Shown: positions 1 to 9,565 of the stretch, in pieces
Layout: each line of letters begins with the position of its first letter
Position numbering within the stretch: the first letter of the stretch is position 1
Source of the DNA: Schleiferiaceae bacterium
GTDB lineage: Bacteria; Bacteroidota; Bacteroidia; Flavobacteriales; Schleiferiaceae
Direction: 5' to 3'
DNA length: 43,256 nucleotides
Assembly: GCA_022426185.1 (NCBI GenBank)
Contig: JAKMEB010000054.1
Location: forward strand, 1-43,256
Position numbers and translations under genes: made by a program
Notes under the pieces: generated by a model
What the model was told of the DNA's origin: nothing
What the model saw: only the letters and a program-made list of their open reading frames with translations
Database searches by the model: none

Positions 1-746
1 GCGCCATAAGTTTCACCTAAAAGGGGATCAAAACCGCTCATATCTAGATGTACGGCCTCTGGGTCGTCCTTTACGCTAACGTCCCACCATACGGAGGTAT
101 TCCACCAAACGCCTTGCACCGACCAAGCCGTTGTTTCTGTATCGTATTTCTCGTCAGCGGCAAGCTCGGCGCATTCGATAGCCAGTTCAGCTGATGCGGT
201 GTGATGGCCGTGGCCTGCTCTCTCGTCAGGAGGAAAACGTGTGATGATATAATCTGGCTTGAGTTCGCGAATGGTACGCACAGCTTGTAGCTGTAAGTCA
301 TCGTGGTCCCATTTAGTCCATACCTCATCCACACTTTTTGAATAGCCGAAATCCAATGCATCCGTAAAGCGTTGGTTTCCCCCGTCCAAACTACGAGCTG
401 CCCGCAATTCGTGCTCGCGAATGACACCTAGATCAGCACCCAGCTCATCTCCTAAAAGATTCTGACCACCTGAACCGCGAGTCAAACTTAGATAGGTCGT
501 TTCTGCATCCAAGGCGTTGGACAACCAAGCAATTAATCGCGTATTCTCATCATCTGGATGAGCTGCCATATAGAGCACACGTTTTCCAGATCCAAAACGC
601 TCCATTTCTGCTAAAGCTGCACTCTGTGACAAATTAGAATATTGTGCAAAAGATTGATTTCCAAAGCATAGCAAAAGCAGTATTAAAAAAGCTTGAACAT
701 TTGAATTACTGCGTGTTATCTTGGTACTCTTATTTATTAAATCCAT
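1..746 (-). CDS. Secreted PIG-L family deacetylase, N-terminal part (gene runs off the left edge)
   Basis: Reading the minus strand from an ATG at 746 gives an uninterrupted frame of 248 codons to the window edge, so the 3' part is missing. The product begins with a signal peptide: a long polar N-region, a leucine-rich core near residues 20-28 and a cleavage-like SFA-Q at about residue 34. PIG-L (LmbE-like) metal-dependent de-N-acetylases use an AHPDDE motif, seen here at residues 62-67, and a GHxxH motif, seen as GHGHH near residue 180. Members act on N-acetylglucosaminyl groups of glycolipids, glycans or small thiols. The substrate here is unknown. Large periplasmic or secreted forms of about 800 residues are common in Bacteroidota, so most of the protein may lie outside. 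The ATG overlaps the ATG of the divergent protease gene (CCATGG at 743-748), and no other start is available upstream of the signal core. Confidence 0.88.
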   Translation of the reverse strand, partial: MDLINKSTKITRSNSNVQAFLILLLLCFGNQSFAQYSNLSQSAALAEMERFGSGKRVLYMAAHPDDENTRLIAWLSNALDAETTYLSLTRGSGGQNLLGDELGADLGVIREHELRAARSLDGGNQRFTDALDFGYSKSVDEVWTKWDHDDLQLQAVRTIRELKPDYIITRFPPDERAGHGHHTASAELAIECAELAADEKYDTETTAWSVQGVWWNTSVWWDVSVKDDPEAVHLDMSGFDPLLGETYG

Positions 747-3700
747 GGTTAGAATTTTACTCTTTTTATTTACGGTAACTTCTTTTGTAGCGCAAGCTCA
801 GCTTAAAGTCCAGTTAAAATCGGGCACCTACCACATTGAGAACGGAACGTACAAACAGTTGAGCACTACACAACCTACCTACGGTGTGGGTCTTTGGGAC
901 CGCGCCGTGCTCGCCGAAGATAAAAAAGCATTGACCGATATAGGTGTAGAATTAGGGCATTATTTACCAAAGAATGCTTTCGAAGTAAAAATTCCTGCAG
1001 GTTTAACCAGCAGTGAATTGCAAGATGCAGGGCTCAGTGCTTTTGTAAAATGGACCCCGATGATGAAACTGGACGGACCTCTTTCCATCGGTGATTGGCC
1101 GGAATGGGCCGTACTCAATGACGGTCGTGTTGCGGTTCAATTCAGAACGTCTGAGTACTGGAAAGTACCAGCATTTATTGCCCAGGTCGTTGACCTTAAC
1201 GCGCAATGGCATACCGCAATTATAAAGCCTGAATTACTGAATCAATTGGCTCAAGATGATGCTGTATTGTTCATTCAAGCTATTGAAGAACCTGGAACAC
1301 CAGAAAATTACAACAGCCGTGCTGCTGCGAGAACTGCGTACATCCAAGGTCAAACTCCTTTTGATGGATCCAACGTGGTCGTAGGTCTTGGCGATGATGG
1401 TGATATAGGTCCTCATGCTGACTACAAAGGACGATTAACCTCTTTGGCCGGTAATAGCATAGGTGACCACGGAGACCATGTCGCGGGAACCATTTTTGGA
1501 GCGGGAAATATTGATCCTACAGCTGAAGGAAATGCACCAGGTGCTACCATGGTCTATTACGACTATCCAAGCAACTTAAGTAACGTTGATGCGCACTACG
1601 TTTCTTACGGTATACGCGTGACCAACAGTTCTTATTCTAACGGCTGTAATGCAGGATATACATTTTACGCCCAGCAAATGGATAAAGATGTTCGAGATAA
1701 CGCGGCTCTAGTACACGTCTTCAGTGCAGGAAACTCAAACGGTTCCAATTGTGGTTATGGCGCAGGTTCACAATGGGGAAATATTACCGGTGGTCACAAA
1801 CAAGGTAAAAATGTTATTGCCACTGCGAATATTACCAGTACAGATGCAATTGCAACATCTTCTTCACGCGGACCTGCTGCTGACGGTCGTATAAAACCAG
1901 ATTTAGCAGCAGTCGGCACGAACGTTTACTCTACTATTGACTCCCATACCTACGGCAACAAAACGGGTACCTCCATGTCTGCTCCCGGTGTTGCTGGATA
2001 CTTCGCTGTATTGCACAATACCTTTGATGTATTGCAACAAGATACAGCGGATGCCGGTTTACTAAAAGCTATTGCAATGAACACTGCAGATGATTTAGGC
2101 AATCCTGGTCCCGATTTCATCTACGGTTATGGACGCGTTAATGCCCGGAAAGCACTCAAGGTAATTCAAGACACCCAATTCTTTAGCAACAGCATTACCA
2201 CAAACGACACTTTGACTTACACCATTTCCTTACCCGCTGGTGTAAATAAATTCAGTGCAATGCTGTATTGGACTGATAAAGAAGGTTCGATCAATGCATC
2301 AAAAGCATTGGTCAATGATTTAGATTTCGAAGTGACAGACCTCACCGGTACAACCACCTACGAGCCTTGGGTTCTTGATCCAACGCCAAATACAACAACA
2401 CTTTTGTATGGCGCTACGCGAGGCGTAGATACACTCAACAATGCCGAACAAGTCACACTCAATGCGCCAAACTCGGGAGATTATAGGTTTACCGTTTATG
2501 GTACCAACATCCCTCAAGGCCCTCAAACATTTTACATTGTATACGCGATGGATATGGAAAAAAATCCCATCGCCTTCCCGCATGATAATGCAAAATTAAC
2601 ACCGGGTGCAAATTACGTGCGTTGGAATGGTTCAACTTCCTTGACCTGGCAATATTCCACGGATAGTATGAGTACTTGGACTACGGTAAACTTGAATGCG
2701 ACCGGAGGGAATCGAGTAGCCAATTGGAATGTACCGAACGTCGCTACGAAAAATGCATTTCTACGCAATATTCAAGGTACGGACACCACAGTAGCAGGAC
2801 CGTTCGTCATACTAAATACGCCTAACAACCTCAGTCTAGACTGGGCCTGTCCGGATAGTATTAAAATTTCATTCAGCCCGGTTACCGGCGCAACAGATTA
2901 TACAGCCTATATATTAGGTACGAGCTACATGGACAGCGTATACAACAGTTCAGCCACGAGTATGATCATTCCTTATCAGCCCATCAGTGGTACTTGGTTC
3001 AGCGTAAGTGGTGCCATTAACACTGTAGAGGGAAGGCGTGCCTATGCGGTGCAACTCCCCTCAGGCACAAACGCATGTCCTCTCCCAAGAGACGGGGGTA
3101 TTAGTAGTTTACTAAGTCCACAATTTGTGACGTCCTGTCAAAATCCAGTACAACCCGTAAGTATTACCATAACGAATCCCTCTACGCAGGTCTTAGATAC
3201 TTTGCCAGTTGCGATGACTTTCGGAAGTGTCACTGTTCGCGATACGTTCTACGGCAATCTAAATTCGTATGCTGATACTGTATTTACTTTTGCTGCGCCT
3301 ATAGTCTGGAGCGGAACAACGGCGCAGACTCTCAAGATCTGGTCTGAACTTAGCGGCGATCAAAACAGCCTAAACGATACCGTTGTCCAGAGTGTTAATT
3401 ACTACAGCTCCTCACTTTACGGCCTGCCCTTTACTCAGAATTTTGACGGGTTTTCAAATTGTGGAACGAACACCAATTGTGGGGGAACGGTATGTAATTT
3501 AGGCGGTAACTTCATCAATCTTACCAATGGTACAGAAGACGATATCGATTGGCGTACTAATAGCGGTTCAACCGCTTCTAGCGGCACTGGTCCAACATCA
3601 GGTACTGGTGGTTCAGGGAAATACCTGTACTTAGAGGCATCTGGGAATTGCGAATTCCAAGAAGCATTATTGTATACACCCTGCATCGATTTAGCTGGGA

Positions 3701-5490
3701 GTATCGCGCCAGAATTAAGATTTGCGTATCACATGAATGGGGCCAACCAGGGTGATCTTGAAGTATCCATTTTCGACGGTGCAAGCTGGAGCGTACTCTT
3801 CAGTCAGAGCGGAAATCAAGGAAACAGTTGGAAGAATGTAGCCATTGATCTAACCAGTTTCGCTGGAGATACGGTGCTCTTCAGATTTAAAGGAACTACC
3901 GGCGACAGCTACCAAAGTGATTTAGCTATTGATGCTATTGAAATTGAAGATAATATTGGTACACCTGTTGCAGATTTTGCGCCAGTAACTGCTACGCCCT
4001 GTCTCAATACAGGAGTAATTCTAGAAGACTTCAGTGCAAAGAGTCCCACTGCGTGGAATTGGTCCATCACTCCTGCGACCCATAGTTTTATCAATGGTAC
4101 CTCAAGCACCTCACAAAATCCGGAAGTCAGCTTCAGTGCTTACGGTGCTTACACCATTACGCTTATTGCGAGTAACACGTATGGCGCGGATACCATTGTA
4201 TTAACCAATGCAGTCACGGTAAGCCCCTTACAAACACTTCCTTTTGTCGAAACATGGACCGGGAATGGAGCGGTTTCATTTACTACAGAAAACCCGGACG
4301 GCAGTACCAGTTGGACGAAAGGCGAAGTTACTGGACCCACCGGTGCGAAAAGTGAAGTGATGTACATGAATTACTTCAACTACTCCACCGTTGGTGCAGA
4401 AGACGGTTTATTAAGTGAGAAATTTGACATTAACGGCTACAACCCAGTGTTGTATTTCGATGTAAGTTACGCACCCTATTCTGCGGCCTTTTCCGATTCT
4501 CTGATCGTCGAAGTAAGCACGGATTGTGGAGCAACTTTCACGCGAGTTTATGAAAAAGGCGGTTCTAATCTAGCGACCACGTCTAATTCTCAAAGTCAAT
4601 TCATTCCAGGCGGATCAAGCGATTGGCGCACAGATAGCGTGGTTCTATCAACTACAAGTGGCGACTTCGTCCAATTCCGCATCAAAGGAATCGGAGGATA
4701 CGGTAATAACCTTTACCTAGATAACATAAGGGTCATTTCTTCTGGAACGCCTGCTACGGCTGCTTTGAATGTATCACCCATATGTGAAGACCACCCGTTT
4801 AGTTTTGAAATGAGCAGCGCTGACACTACTGTAAATGGTGTTTTCACTTTAAACCGCCAAGGGTCCAGTTTGCTTTCTACCTATCTAGGAATGGGCTTGC
4901 ATTCGGCTACGCTTACTATTGCGACGGACTACGACTTGGAATACGTTTACTACAATGCCTACACCTTTGTGGCAGACAGTGCAGTTTTAGTTCCTGGGCC
5001 GCAATTAGATGCTGACTTCGCATTGCAAAACACCAGCGGTCTAACCTATCAATTCAACGACCTCACTACGCCAACGCCAACTGCTTGGTCCTGGGATTTT
5101 GGGGACGGAGCCTCTTCAAATGCCCAGAATCCAACCCATACTTTTTCGAGTAACGGACCTACAACTATTAAGTTAGTCGTTACTACAGATTGTGGATTGG
5201 ATAGTATGACTGTGCCGTATTCAAATATTGGACTCAATGAAGAAGGAACTGCTTCCATCGCAGTCTATCCAAATCCTACTGAAGGTATCCTTTACATCCA
5301 AACTGGCGCTGCGCAAGGAAAGATTATGATTCAGATCTTCGGTATGAATGGAACCTTAATTGAAGAAAGCAGCTTTAGAGCTACTGAAGAACGAATCACA
5401 CTAGACTTAAACGCCTATGCAAGTGGCTTTTATCAAGTCAAAGTAACTACCACAGATTCCGTTCAGAATGTGAAGATTACTAAACACTAG
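745..5490 (+). CDS. Secreted S8 (subtilisin-like) serine protease with MAM/PKD modules and T9SS type A sorting domain
   Basis: The 1,581-residue product starts at ATG 745 and has a signal peptide (FLFTVTSFVAQA then Q). An S8 catalytic triad is visible: Asp in GLGDDG near residue 217, His in GDHGDHVAG at about 242, and Ser in GTSMSAPGVAG at about 410, with the oxyanion Asn in VFSAGN. After the protease come a beta-rich region, a MAM-like module (about 932-1065, DDIDW to IDAIEI), a PKD-like domain (1073-1157), a second jelly-roll module (1169-1331), another PKD domain (about 1420-1485, WDFGDG) and a C-terminal secretion domain from VYPNP at about 1506. This predicts Sec export, passage through the type IX system and release or surface anchoring. 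The role is probably extracellular protein digestion. A TTG at 721 in the same frame could extend it by 8 residues, but ATG 745 leaves a normal signal peptide. Confidence 0.93.
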   Translation: MVRILLFLFTVTSFVAQAQLKVQLKSGTYHIENGTYKQLSTTQPTYGVGLWDRAVLAEDKKALTDIGVELGHYLPKNAFEVKIPAGLTSSELQDAGLSAFVKWTPMMKLDGPLSIGDWPEWAVLNDGRVAVQFRTSEYWKVPAFIAQVVDLNAQWHTAIIKPELLNQLAQDDAVLFIQAIEEPGTPENYNSRAAARTAYIQGQTPFDGSNVVVGLGDDGDIGPHADYKGRLTSLAGNSIGDHGDHVAGTIFGAGNIDPTAEGNAPGATMVYYDYPSNLSNVDAHYVSYGIRVTNSSYSNGCNAGYTFYAQQMDKDVRDNAALVHVFSAGNSNGSNCGYGAGSQWGNITGGHKQGKNVIATANITSTDAIATSSSRGPAADGRIKPDLAAVGTNVYSTIDSHTYGNKTGTSMSAPGVAGYFAVLHNTFDVLQQDTADAGLLKAIAMNTADDLGNPGPDFIYGYGRVNARKALKVIQDTQFFSNSITTNDTLTYTISLPAGVNKFSAMLYWTDKEGSINASKALVNDLDFEVTDLTGTTTYEPWVLDPTPNTTTLLYGATRGVDTLNNAEQVTLNAPNSGDYRFTVYGTNIPQGPQTFYIVYAMDMEKNPIAFPHDNAKLTPGANYVRWNGSTSLTWQYSTDSMSTWTTVNLNATGGNRVANWNVPNVATKNAFLRNIQGTDTTVAGPFVILNTPNNLSLDWACPDSIKISFSPVTGATDYTAYILGTSYMDSVYNSSATSMIIPYQPISGTWFSVSGAINTVEGRRAYAVQLPSGTNACPLPRDGGISSLLSPQFVTSCQNPVQPVSITITNPSTQVLDTLPVAMTFGSVTVRDTFYGNLNSYADTVFTFAAPIVWSGTTAQTLKIWSELSGDQNSLNDTVVQSVNYYSSSLYGLPFTQNFDGFSNCGTNTNCGGTVCNLGGNFINLTNGTEDDIDWRTNSGSTASSGTGPTSGTGGSGKYLYLEASGNCEFQEALLYTPCIDLAGSIAPELRFAYHMNGANQGDLEVSIFDGASWSVLFSQSGNQGNSWKNVAIDLTSFAGDTVLFRFKGTTGDSYQSDLAIDAIEIEDNIGTPVADFAPVTATPCLNTGVILEDFSAKSPTAWNWSITPATHSFINGTSSTSQNPEVSFSAYGAYTITLIASNTYGADTIVLTNAVTVSPLQTLPFVETWTGNGAVSFTTENPDGSTSWTKGEVTGPTGAKSEVMYMNYFNYSTVGAEDGLLSEKFDINGYNPVLYFDVSYAPYSAAFSDSLIVEVSTDCGATFTRVYEKGGSNLATTSNSQSQFIPGGSSDWRTDSVVLSTTSGDFVQFRIKGIGGYGNNLYLDNIRVISSGTPATAALNVSPICEDHPFSFEMSSADTTVNGVFTLNRQGSSLLSTYLGMGLHSATLTIATDYDLEYVYYNAYTFVADSAVLVPGPQLDADFALQNTSGLTYQFNDLTTPTPTAWSWDFGDGASSNAQNPTHTFSSNGPTTIKLVVTTDCGLDSMTVPYSNIGLNEEGTASIAVYPNPTEGILYIQTGAAQGKIMIQIFGMNGTLIEESSFRATEERITLDLNAYASGFYQVKVTTTDSVQNVKITKH

Positions 5491-6902
5491 GCACGACGGC
5501 TGACCGCCCAAGCTCCTAGATAGGTGATTAAACCATTATACAGTAAAAGCTCAAAACCTATGGTGTACCCTAAAGTGGGCGCCCATAGGCTTAGGGCGTA
5601 TGCCAAAAGCGGGCTAATTAGTGCGACCGCAGTAATATTCCAGCCTTGAATGGTCCTTCTTTGTGTGAGAGCGAACGCGAAAAGACCCAGTAACGGACCA
5701 TAGGTGTAGCCAGCAGCAGTAAATAGTGTAGAAATAATACTGTCGGCCTGCAACGAATAAATGAGCAGCATTACCGAAAGTAAGACCACCATAAACCCTA
5801 AATAGACTCCAGTTCTGCGCTTTGTATTTTCCTCCGTTTCCATCCCAAGGAAGTCAATACAAAAAGCAGTGGTTAACGAAGCTAAAGCGCTGTCAGCACT
5901 TGAAAATGCTGCTGCCAACAGTCCTAAGAAAAACACGGCACCCAGAAGGGGTGGCATACCGCTGCTGGTGGCAACGGTCGCGAAGAGCTTATCTCCAGTA
6001 GCCGTAATTCCATTGAGGGAGGCATAATCGGTTAGAAGTATTCCTAGGGCAAGAAACAGTGCATTCACAAAAAGTAAATTCACACCTAGCAGCACCATAT
6101 TTTTTTGGGAGTCTTTGAGACGCGCGACCGTTAGATTTTTCTGCATCATGTCTTGATCTAAACCCGTCATTGCCACAGCAATAGACATACCCCCGAGCAG
6201 CTGTTTCCACCAAGCTTTTGAAGAACCCGATTTAACGAAATACGCCATATCACTCGAGGTAATATAGTGCCAAAGGCCTTGTTCTTTTGGGACTACGGCC
6301 TTACCAACAAAATAAAGTGCGAGGGCTGCTGCAATGAGCATGAAGGCAGTTTGTAGCGTATCAGTTATGACGATCGTAGCGATGCCACCGGCAGCGCTGT
6401 ACAATGCTATGAGTACAAGAACGGCTATTGCTGTAATAGGAAAAGGGATGCCAATACTGTCGCAAATCATTAATTGGATTACCATCGTAACGATGTACAA
6501 ACGTGCGCTGGCTCCGACAATTCGAGAAATTAAGAAGAATGCTGACCCGGTTTTGTAGCTCGAAGCGCCTAGTTTTTCACCTAAAAAACTATAAATACTG
6601 ATCACATTGTAGCGATAATACACTGGAAGCAAGACGTAAGCAATGATTAAATAACCAAAGAAAAATCCCACTACCATCATGAGGTAGGTCATGCCCGAAG
6701 CGGCGGTCCATCCCGGTACACTTATGAAGGTCACGCCACTAAGCGAGGCGCCGATCATGCCAAAACTTACCAGCAGCCAAGAGGCATTTTTATTCGCGTT
6801 GAAGAAGGTGGCATTGTTCGCGCCGCGCGAGGTGATTTTCCCAATCACAACAAGCACACCGACATAGGCAAGCAAGAGAATTAAAAAGAGCGTGTAGTTC
6901 AT
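5487..6902 (-). CDS. Sodium:solute symporter (SSS/SLC5 family)
   Basis: This 471-residue protein is almost entirely hydrophobic helices (about 13 segments) and matches the SSS fold. The N-terminal helix ([17 protein letters not shown]) is followed by the family's FFxAN-type segment and by helices with [14 protein letters not shown], the typical start of the first Na+/substrate-binding repeat; later a [11 protein letters not shown] stretch and [15 protein letters not shown] resemble conserved SLC5 sequences. It should import an organic solute with Na+ at the inner membrane. The substrate cannot be read from sequence. I start at ATG 6902 because the open frame upstream lies inside recR, and because a -7-like box (CATATTTG on the minus strand) lies 5 bases before it. 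Its TAG stop overlaps the stop of the convergent protease gene by four bases (CTAG), leaving no room for a terminator between them. Confidence 0.9.
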   Translation of the reverse strand: MNYTLFLILLLAYVGVLVVIGKITSRGANNATFFNANKNASWLLVSFGMIGASLSGVTFISVPGWTAASGMTYLMMVVGFFFGYLIIAYVLLPVYYRYNVISIYSFLGEKLGASSYKTGSAFFLISRIVGASARLYIVTMVIQLMICDSIGIPFPITAIAVLVLIALYSAAGGIATIVITDTLQTAFMLIAAALALYFVGKAVVPKEQGLWHYITSSDMAYFVKSGSSKAWWKQLLGGMSIAVAMTGLDQDMMQKNLTVARLKDSQKNMVLLGVNLLFVNALFLALGILLTDYASLNGITATGDKLFATVATSSGMPPLLGAVFFLGLLAAAFSSADSALASLTTAFCIDFLGMETEENTKRRTGVYLGFMVVLLSVMLLIYSLQADSIISTLFTAAGYTYGPLLGLFAFALTQRRTIQGWNITAVALISPLLAYALSLWAPTLGYTIGFELLLYNGLITYLGAWAVSRRA

Positions 6903-6907
6903 GTTCA

Positions 6908-6915
6908 CAAATATG
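6908..6915 (-). promoter_or_regulatory. Near-consensus -7 element for the symporter gene
   Basis: The minus strand reads CATATTTG, one mismatch from the Bacteroidota consensus TAnnTTTG. It ends five bases upstream of the symporter ATG. No clear -33 TTG is seen at the usual spacing. Confidence 0.4.
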
Positions 6916-6925
6916 CGCAATCCCT

Positions 6926-6933
6926 TACTTTTG
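6926..6933 (+). promoter_or_regulatory. -7 element TACTTTTG for recR
   Basis: This is an exact match to TAnnTTTG, and its last base is only 6 bases before the recR ATG at 6940. Transcription from it would begin at or near the start codon. There is no good -33 TTG. Confidence 0.5.
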
Positions 6934-6939
6934 GGAGAC

Positions 6940-7557
6940 ATGAATTTTTCAAGTAGAAAAATAGAACAAGCCGTAGAAGAAATTTCACGGTTGCCAGGTA
7001 TAGGTAAGAAAACTGCCCTGCGGCTTGCGTTGCATTTATTGCGCAGACCGGAGGGGCAAACTGAAGCTTTAGCCGCTGCATTGGTCGATTTACGCCAAAA
7101 TACCAACTTCTGTGGCACGTGCCATACACTCTCAGATACCGAAACCTGCAGTATTTGTGCCTCGCCGAAACGCGATTCAAGCATTGTATGCGTTGTAGAA
7201 GATGTGCGTGATGTGATGGCCATAGAAAATACAGGCGGGTACCAGGGCACTTACCATGTTTTAGGCGGACTGATTTCGCCTATGGATGGCGTGGGGCCAA
7301 GCGACTTGACCATTGATCATTTAATTCAAAAGCTGCACGATGGCGGTATAGAAGAATTGGTTTTTGCTTTGAATACCACTATGGAAGGCGATACCACTAA
7401 TTTCTACCTGTACAGAAAAGTGAAAGATTTTAATGTCAAACTCACTACCATTGCCCGCGGTATTTCCGTTGGTGATGAGTTAGAATTTGCAGATGAAGTG
7501 ACTTTGGGTCGCAGTATCCAACAGCGCATTCCATACGAACAAAGCCTTCCAAAATAG
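6940..7557 (+). CDS. recR: Recombination mediator protein RecR
   Basis: RecR works with RecO/RecF to load RecA on gapped DNA during recombinational repair. The 205-residue product shows the family order: an N-terminal helix-hairpin-helix ([19 protein letters not shown]), a zinc-finger with paired cysteines (CGTC then CSIC, about residues 54-70), a Toprim domain ([15 protein letters not shown]) and the conserved C-terminal segment with [15 protein letters not shown]-like residues ([14 protein letters not shown]). I choose ATG 6940 over an in-frame ATG at 6901 because it places 17 residues before LPGIG, close to the 16 in E. coli RecR, and because GGGAG lies just before it. The last base of its TAG is the first base of the next gene's GTG start, so the two are translationally coupled. 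Confidence 0.95.
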   Translation: MNFSSRKIEQAVEEISRLPGIGKKTALRLALHLLRRPEGQTEALAAALVDLRQNTNFCGTCHTLSDTETCSICASPKRDSSIVCVVEDVRDVMAIENTGGYQGTYHVLGGLISPMDGVGPSDLTIDHLIQKLHDGGIEELVFALNTTMEGDTTNFYLYRKVKDFNVKLTTIARGISVGDELEFADEVTLGRSIQQRIPYEQSLPK

Positions 7558-9506
7558 TGGATCTCAGTGTAGTCATAGTCAATTACAATGTCAAAGAATT
7601 TTTGACGCAATGTTTGGAGAGCATCTATCGCAGCCAGACACGTTTTACGATTGAAGTAATTGTTGTCGATAATGCAAGTAGCGACAGCGGACAAGACGAA
7701 ATCTTGAAGGCTTTTCCTCAAGTACGATGGATTGCAAATACTGAAAATGTAGGATTCGGCCGAGCGAACAATCAAGGATTTGAGGCTGCCTCTGGAACTT
7801 ATACGCTTATTCTTAACCCCGATACTGTAGTTCAAGAAGATACCTTTGAAGTCTGCTTAGATTATTTAAAAACGCATCCTGAAGTAGGCGGATTGGGCAT
7901 TAAGGGCATTGATGGAGCCGGTCAATTTCTCCCGGAAAGCAAACGCGGTTTACCTACGCCGTTGACCGCCTTATGGAAAATAACTGGGCTTTCGAGAATA
8001 TTTCCAAAATCGCCAACTTTCGCCCGCTACCACATGGGGCATTTAGATCCCAACACCAATCATAAAGTCGATATTTTAGTCGGTTGCTTTATGATGGTTC
8101 CTTCAGCTTTGTTGGCAGAAGTTGGAGGATTTGACCCGCGGTATTTCATGTATGGGGAGGATATTGATCTGAGCTATGAGTTGCTGAAATCGGGCCATGA
8201 AAATCATTACATCAGTGATTCTCAAATAATTCATTACAAAGGAGAGAGCACGAAACGTGGAAGTTTGAACTACGTGCGTATGTTCTATCAGGCCATGATC
8301 ATCTTTGCCAAGAAGCAATTTAGTGGTTCCTCTGCCCTGGCCTACACTCTGCTCATTTATCTAGGAATTTATCTGCGAGCCGGTTTGGCTTTATTGGCTC
8401 GACTTACAAAAAGTGCCGCGACACCTGTTATAGATGTGCTGCTTTTAGCCCTGACCCTAGACCAATTAAAAATCTATTGGGAATTAAACCACCGATTTAT
8501 AAATGGCGGTTCGTACCCAGATACCTACACCTATTACGTTCAAGGCTCCTACATAGTCTTCTGGCTGCTTGCTCTGGGCTTAAGTGGCGTTTATACAAGG
8601 AATGCCAGGCCAGCCGTTATCGCGCGTGCTATGGCCATTGCGACGCTAGTGATCGGCTTCTTTTATGGATTACTACCAGAAGCACTTCGATTCTCTCGAG
8701 CCCTCCTACTTCTCGGAGGCTTAGGTGGTATTGCTGTGCTCATTATCTGGCGTTCACTCATGGGACTGCTCACTGGGAAACATTTTTTTACGCGTCCCGT
8801 CCAACGTCCAAGAATGCTGTACATAGGCTCCGATTCCGGAAAAAATACACTTCAAAGGTTGTTAGCAGAAAACGGCATTATACCGGCATTCTTTTCCCAC
8901 GAGACTGTTCTAGAGCACCAAACACTTGACCTTGAACAATTGGCAGCAAAAACTAAGCTCTACGGCATCAACGAATGTGTCGTAGAATCTACTGCGCTCC
9001 CAGCATCATCGCTCATGCGCATCATGACTGCTTTGGGTCCCAAGACGAGCGTTAAATCATTACTTTCGCAAGGGCCTTTTATCGTGGGGTCAAATAGCAG
9101 CTTAAATCAGGGTGAGGCCTATGGGTTAGGACAGTTCAATGTGGCGAATGGAAATTACCGCAGACAAAAACGTCTGCTTGATATCTCATTGACGCTACTA
9201 ATCATCGTCCTACTGCCGCTTTCCATGTCTGTTGCTATCCTTTCCGGACGAGCTAAAGGCTTGAGACATTGGTTATCAAATACTGAAAAACTACTCCAGG
9301 GTAAAGCCACGTTAATCAGTTATTCCTCTGATCAGGCAGAAAAAAATCAACTGCCTTCACTACCTCCTCCAATTTTCGATATCGCAACAGGTATCCCTGA
9401 AGTTTTGAATGTTTCGCAAAGCGTGTCGACACTTGTTATCAACTATGCAAAAGAAGCGGATTTAAAGTCTGATTTGCGACAACTGTGGCAATTAAGCAAA
9501 TTCTAA
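7557..9506 (+). CDS. GT2 glycosyltransferase fused to membrane and degenerate sugar-phosphotransferase-like region
   Basis: The first 280 or so of the 649 residues form a GT-A family 2 glycosyltransferase of the WbbL/rhamnosyltransferase type: VVIVNYN at the start, VVDNASSDSG, the NPDT metal/nucleotide motif, GGFDPRYFMYGEDIDLSYELLKSG with the acidic base, and HYKGEST. Several membrane helices follow (about 260-400). A Rossmann-like segment begins at RPRMLYIGSDS (about 418), and the C-terminus (RRQKRLLDISLTLLIIVLLPLS onward) resembles a WcaJ/PglC-type polyprenyl-phosphate sugar transferase in which the usual VGPRP-type motif is replaced by LISYSS. I infer surface polysaccharide assembly at the inner membrane, with only the GT2 part catalytic. 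It starts with GTG overlapping the recR stop by one base, and its cotranscription with recR is unusual for function but clear from spacing. Confidence 0.88.
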   Translation: MDLSVVIVNYNVKEFLTQCLESIYRSQTRFTIEVIVVDNASSDSGQDEILKAFPQVRWIANTENVGFGRANNQGFEAASGTYTLILNPDTVVQEDTFEVCLDYLKTHPEVGGLGIKGIDGAGQFLPESKRGLPTPLTALWKITGLSRIFPKSPTFARYHMGHLDPNTNHKVDILVGCFMMVPSALLAEVGGFDPRYFMYGEDIDLSYELLKSGHENHYISDSQIIHYKGESTKRGSLNYVRMFYQAMIIFAKKQFSGSSALAYTLLIYLGIYLRAGLALLARLTKSAATPVIDVLLLALTLDQLKIYWELNHRFINGGSYPDTYTYYVQGSYIVFWLLALGLSGVYTRNARPAVIARAMAIATLVIGFFYGLLPEALRFSRALLLLGGLGGIAVLIIWRSLMGLLTGKHFFTRPVQRPRMLYIGSDSGKNTLQRLLAENGIIPAFFSHETVLEHQTLDLEQLAAKTKLYGINECVVESTALPASSLMRIMTALGPKTSVKSLLSQGPFIVGSNSSLNQGEAYGLGQFNVANGNYRRQKRLLDISLTLLIIVLLPLSMSVAILSGRAKGLRHWLSNTEKLLQGKATLISYSSDQAEKNQLPSLPPPIFDIATGIPEVLNVSQSVSTLVINYAKEADLKSDLRQLWQLSKF

Positions 9507-9565
9507 TGCAATAGTGTTTGTGGGATATTTTGCCGTAAATTCGAGGACCGAAAAACCCAAATTCA

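Noticed and set aside
6903-7250. N-terminal extension of the symporter to 7250
   Set aside because: The added residues translate recR antisense, with no membrane or family character. The family start lies at ATG 6902.
8477-8929. A 150-codon open frame inside the glycosyltransferase gene
   Set aside because: The main frame has coherent GT2 and membrane features throughout; this frame has none and is a shadow.
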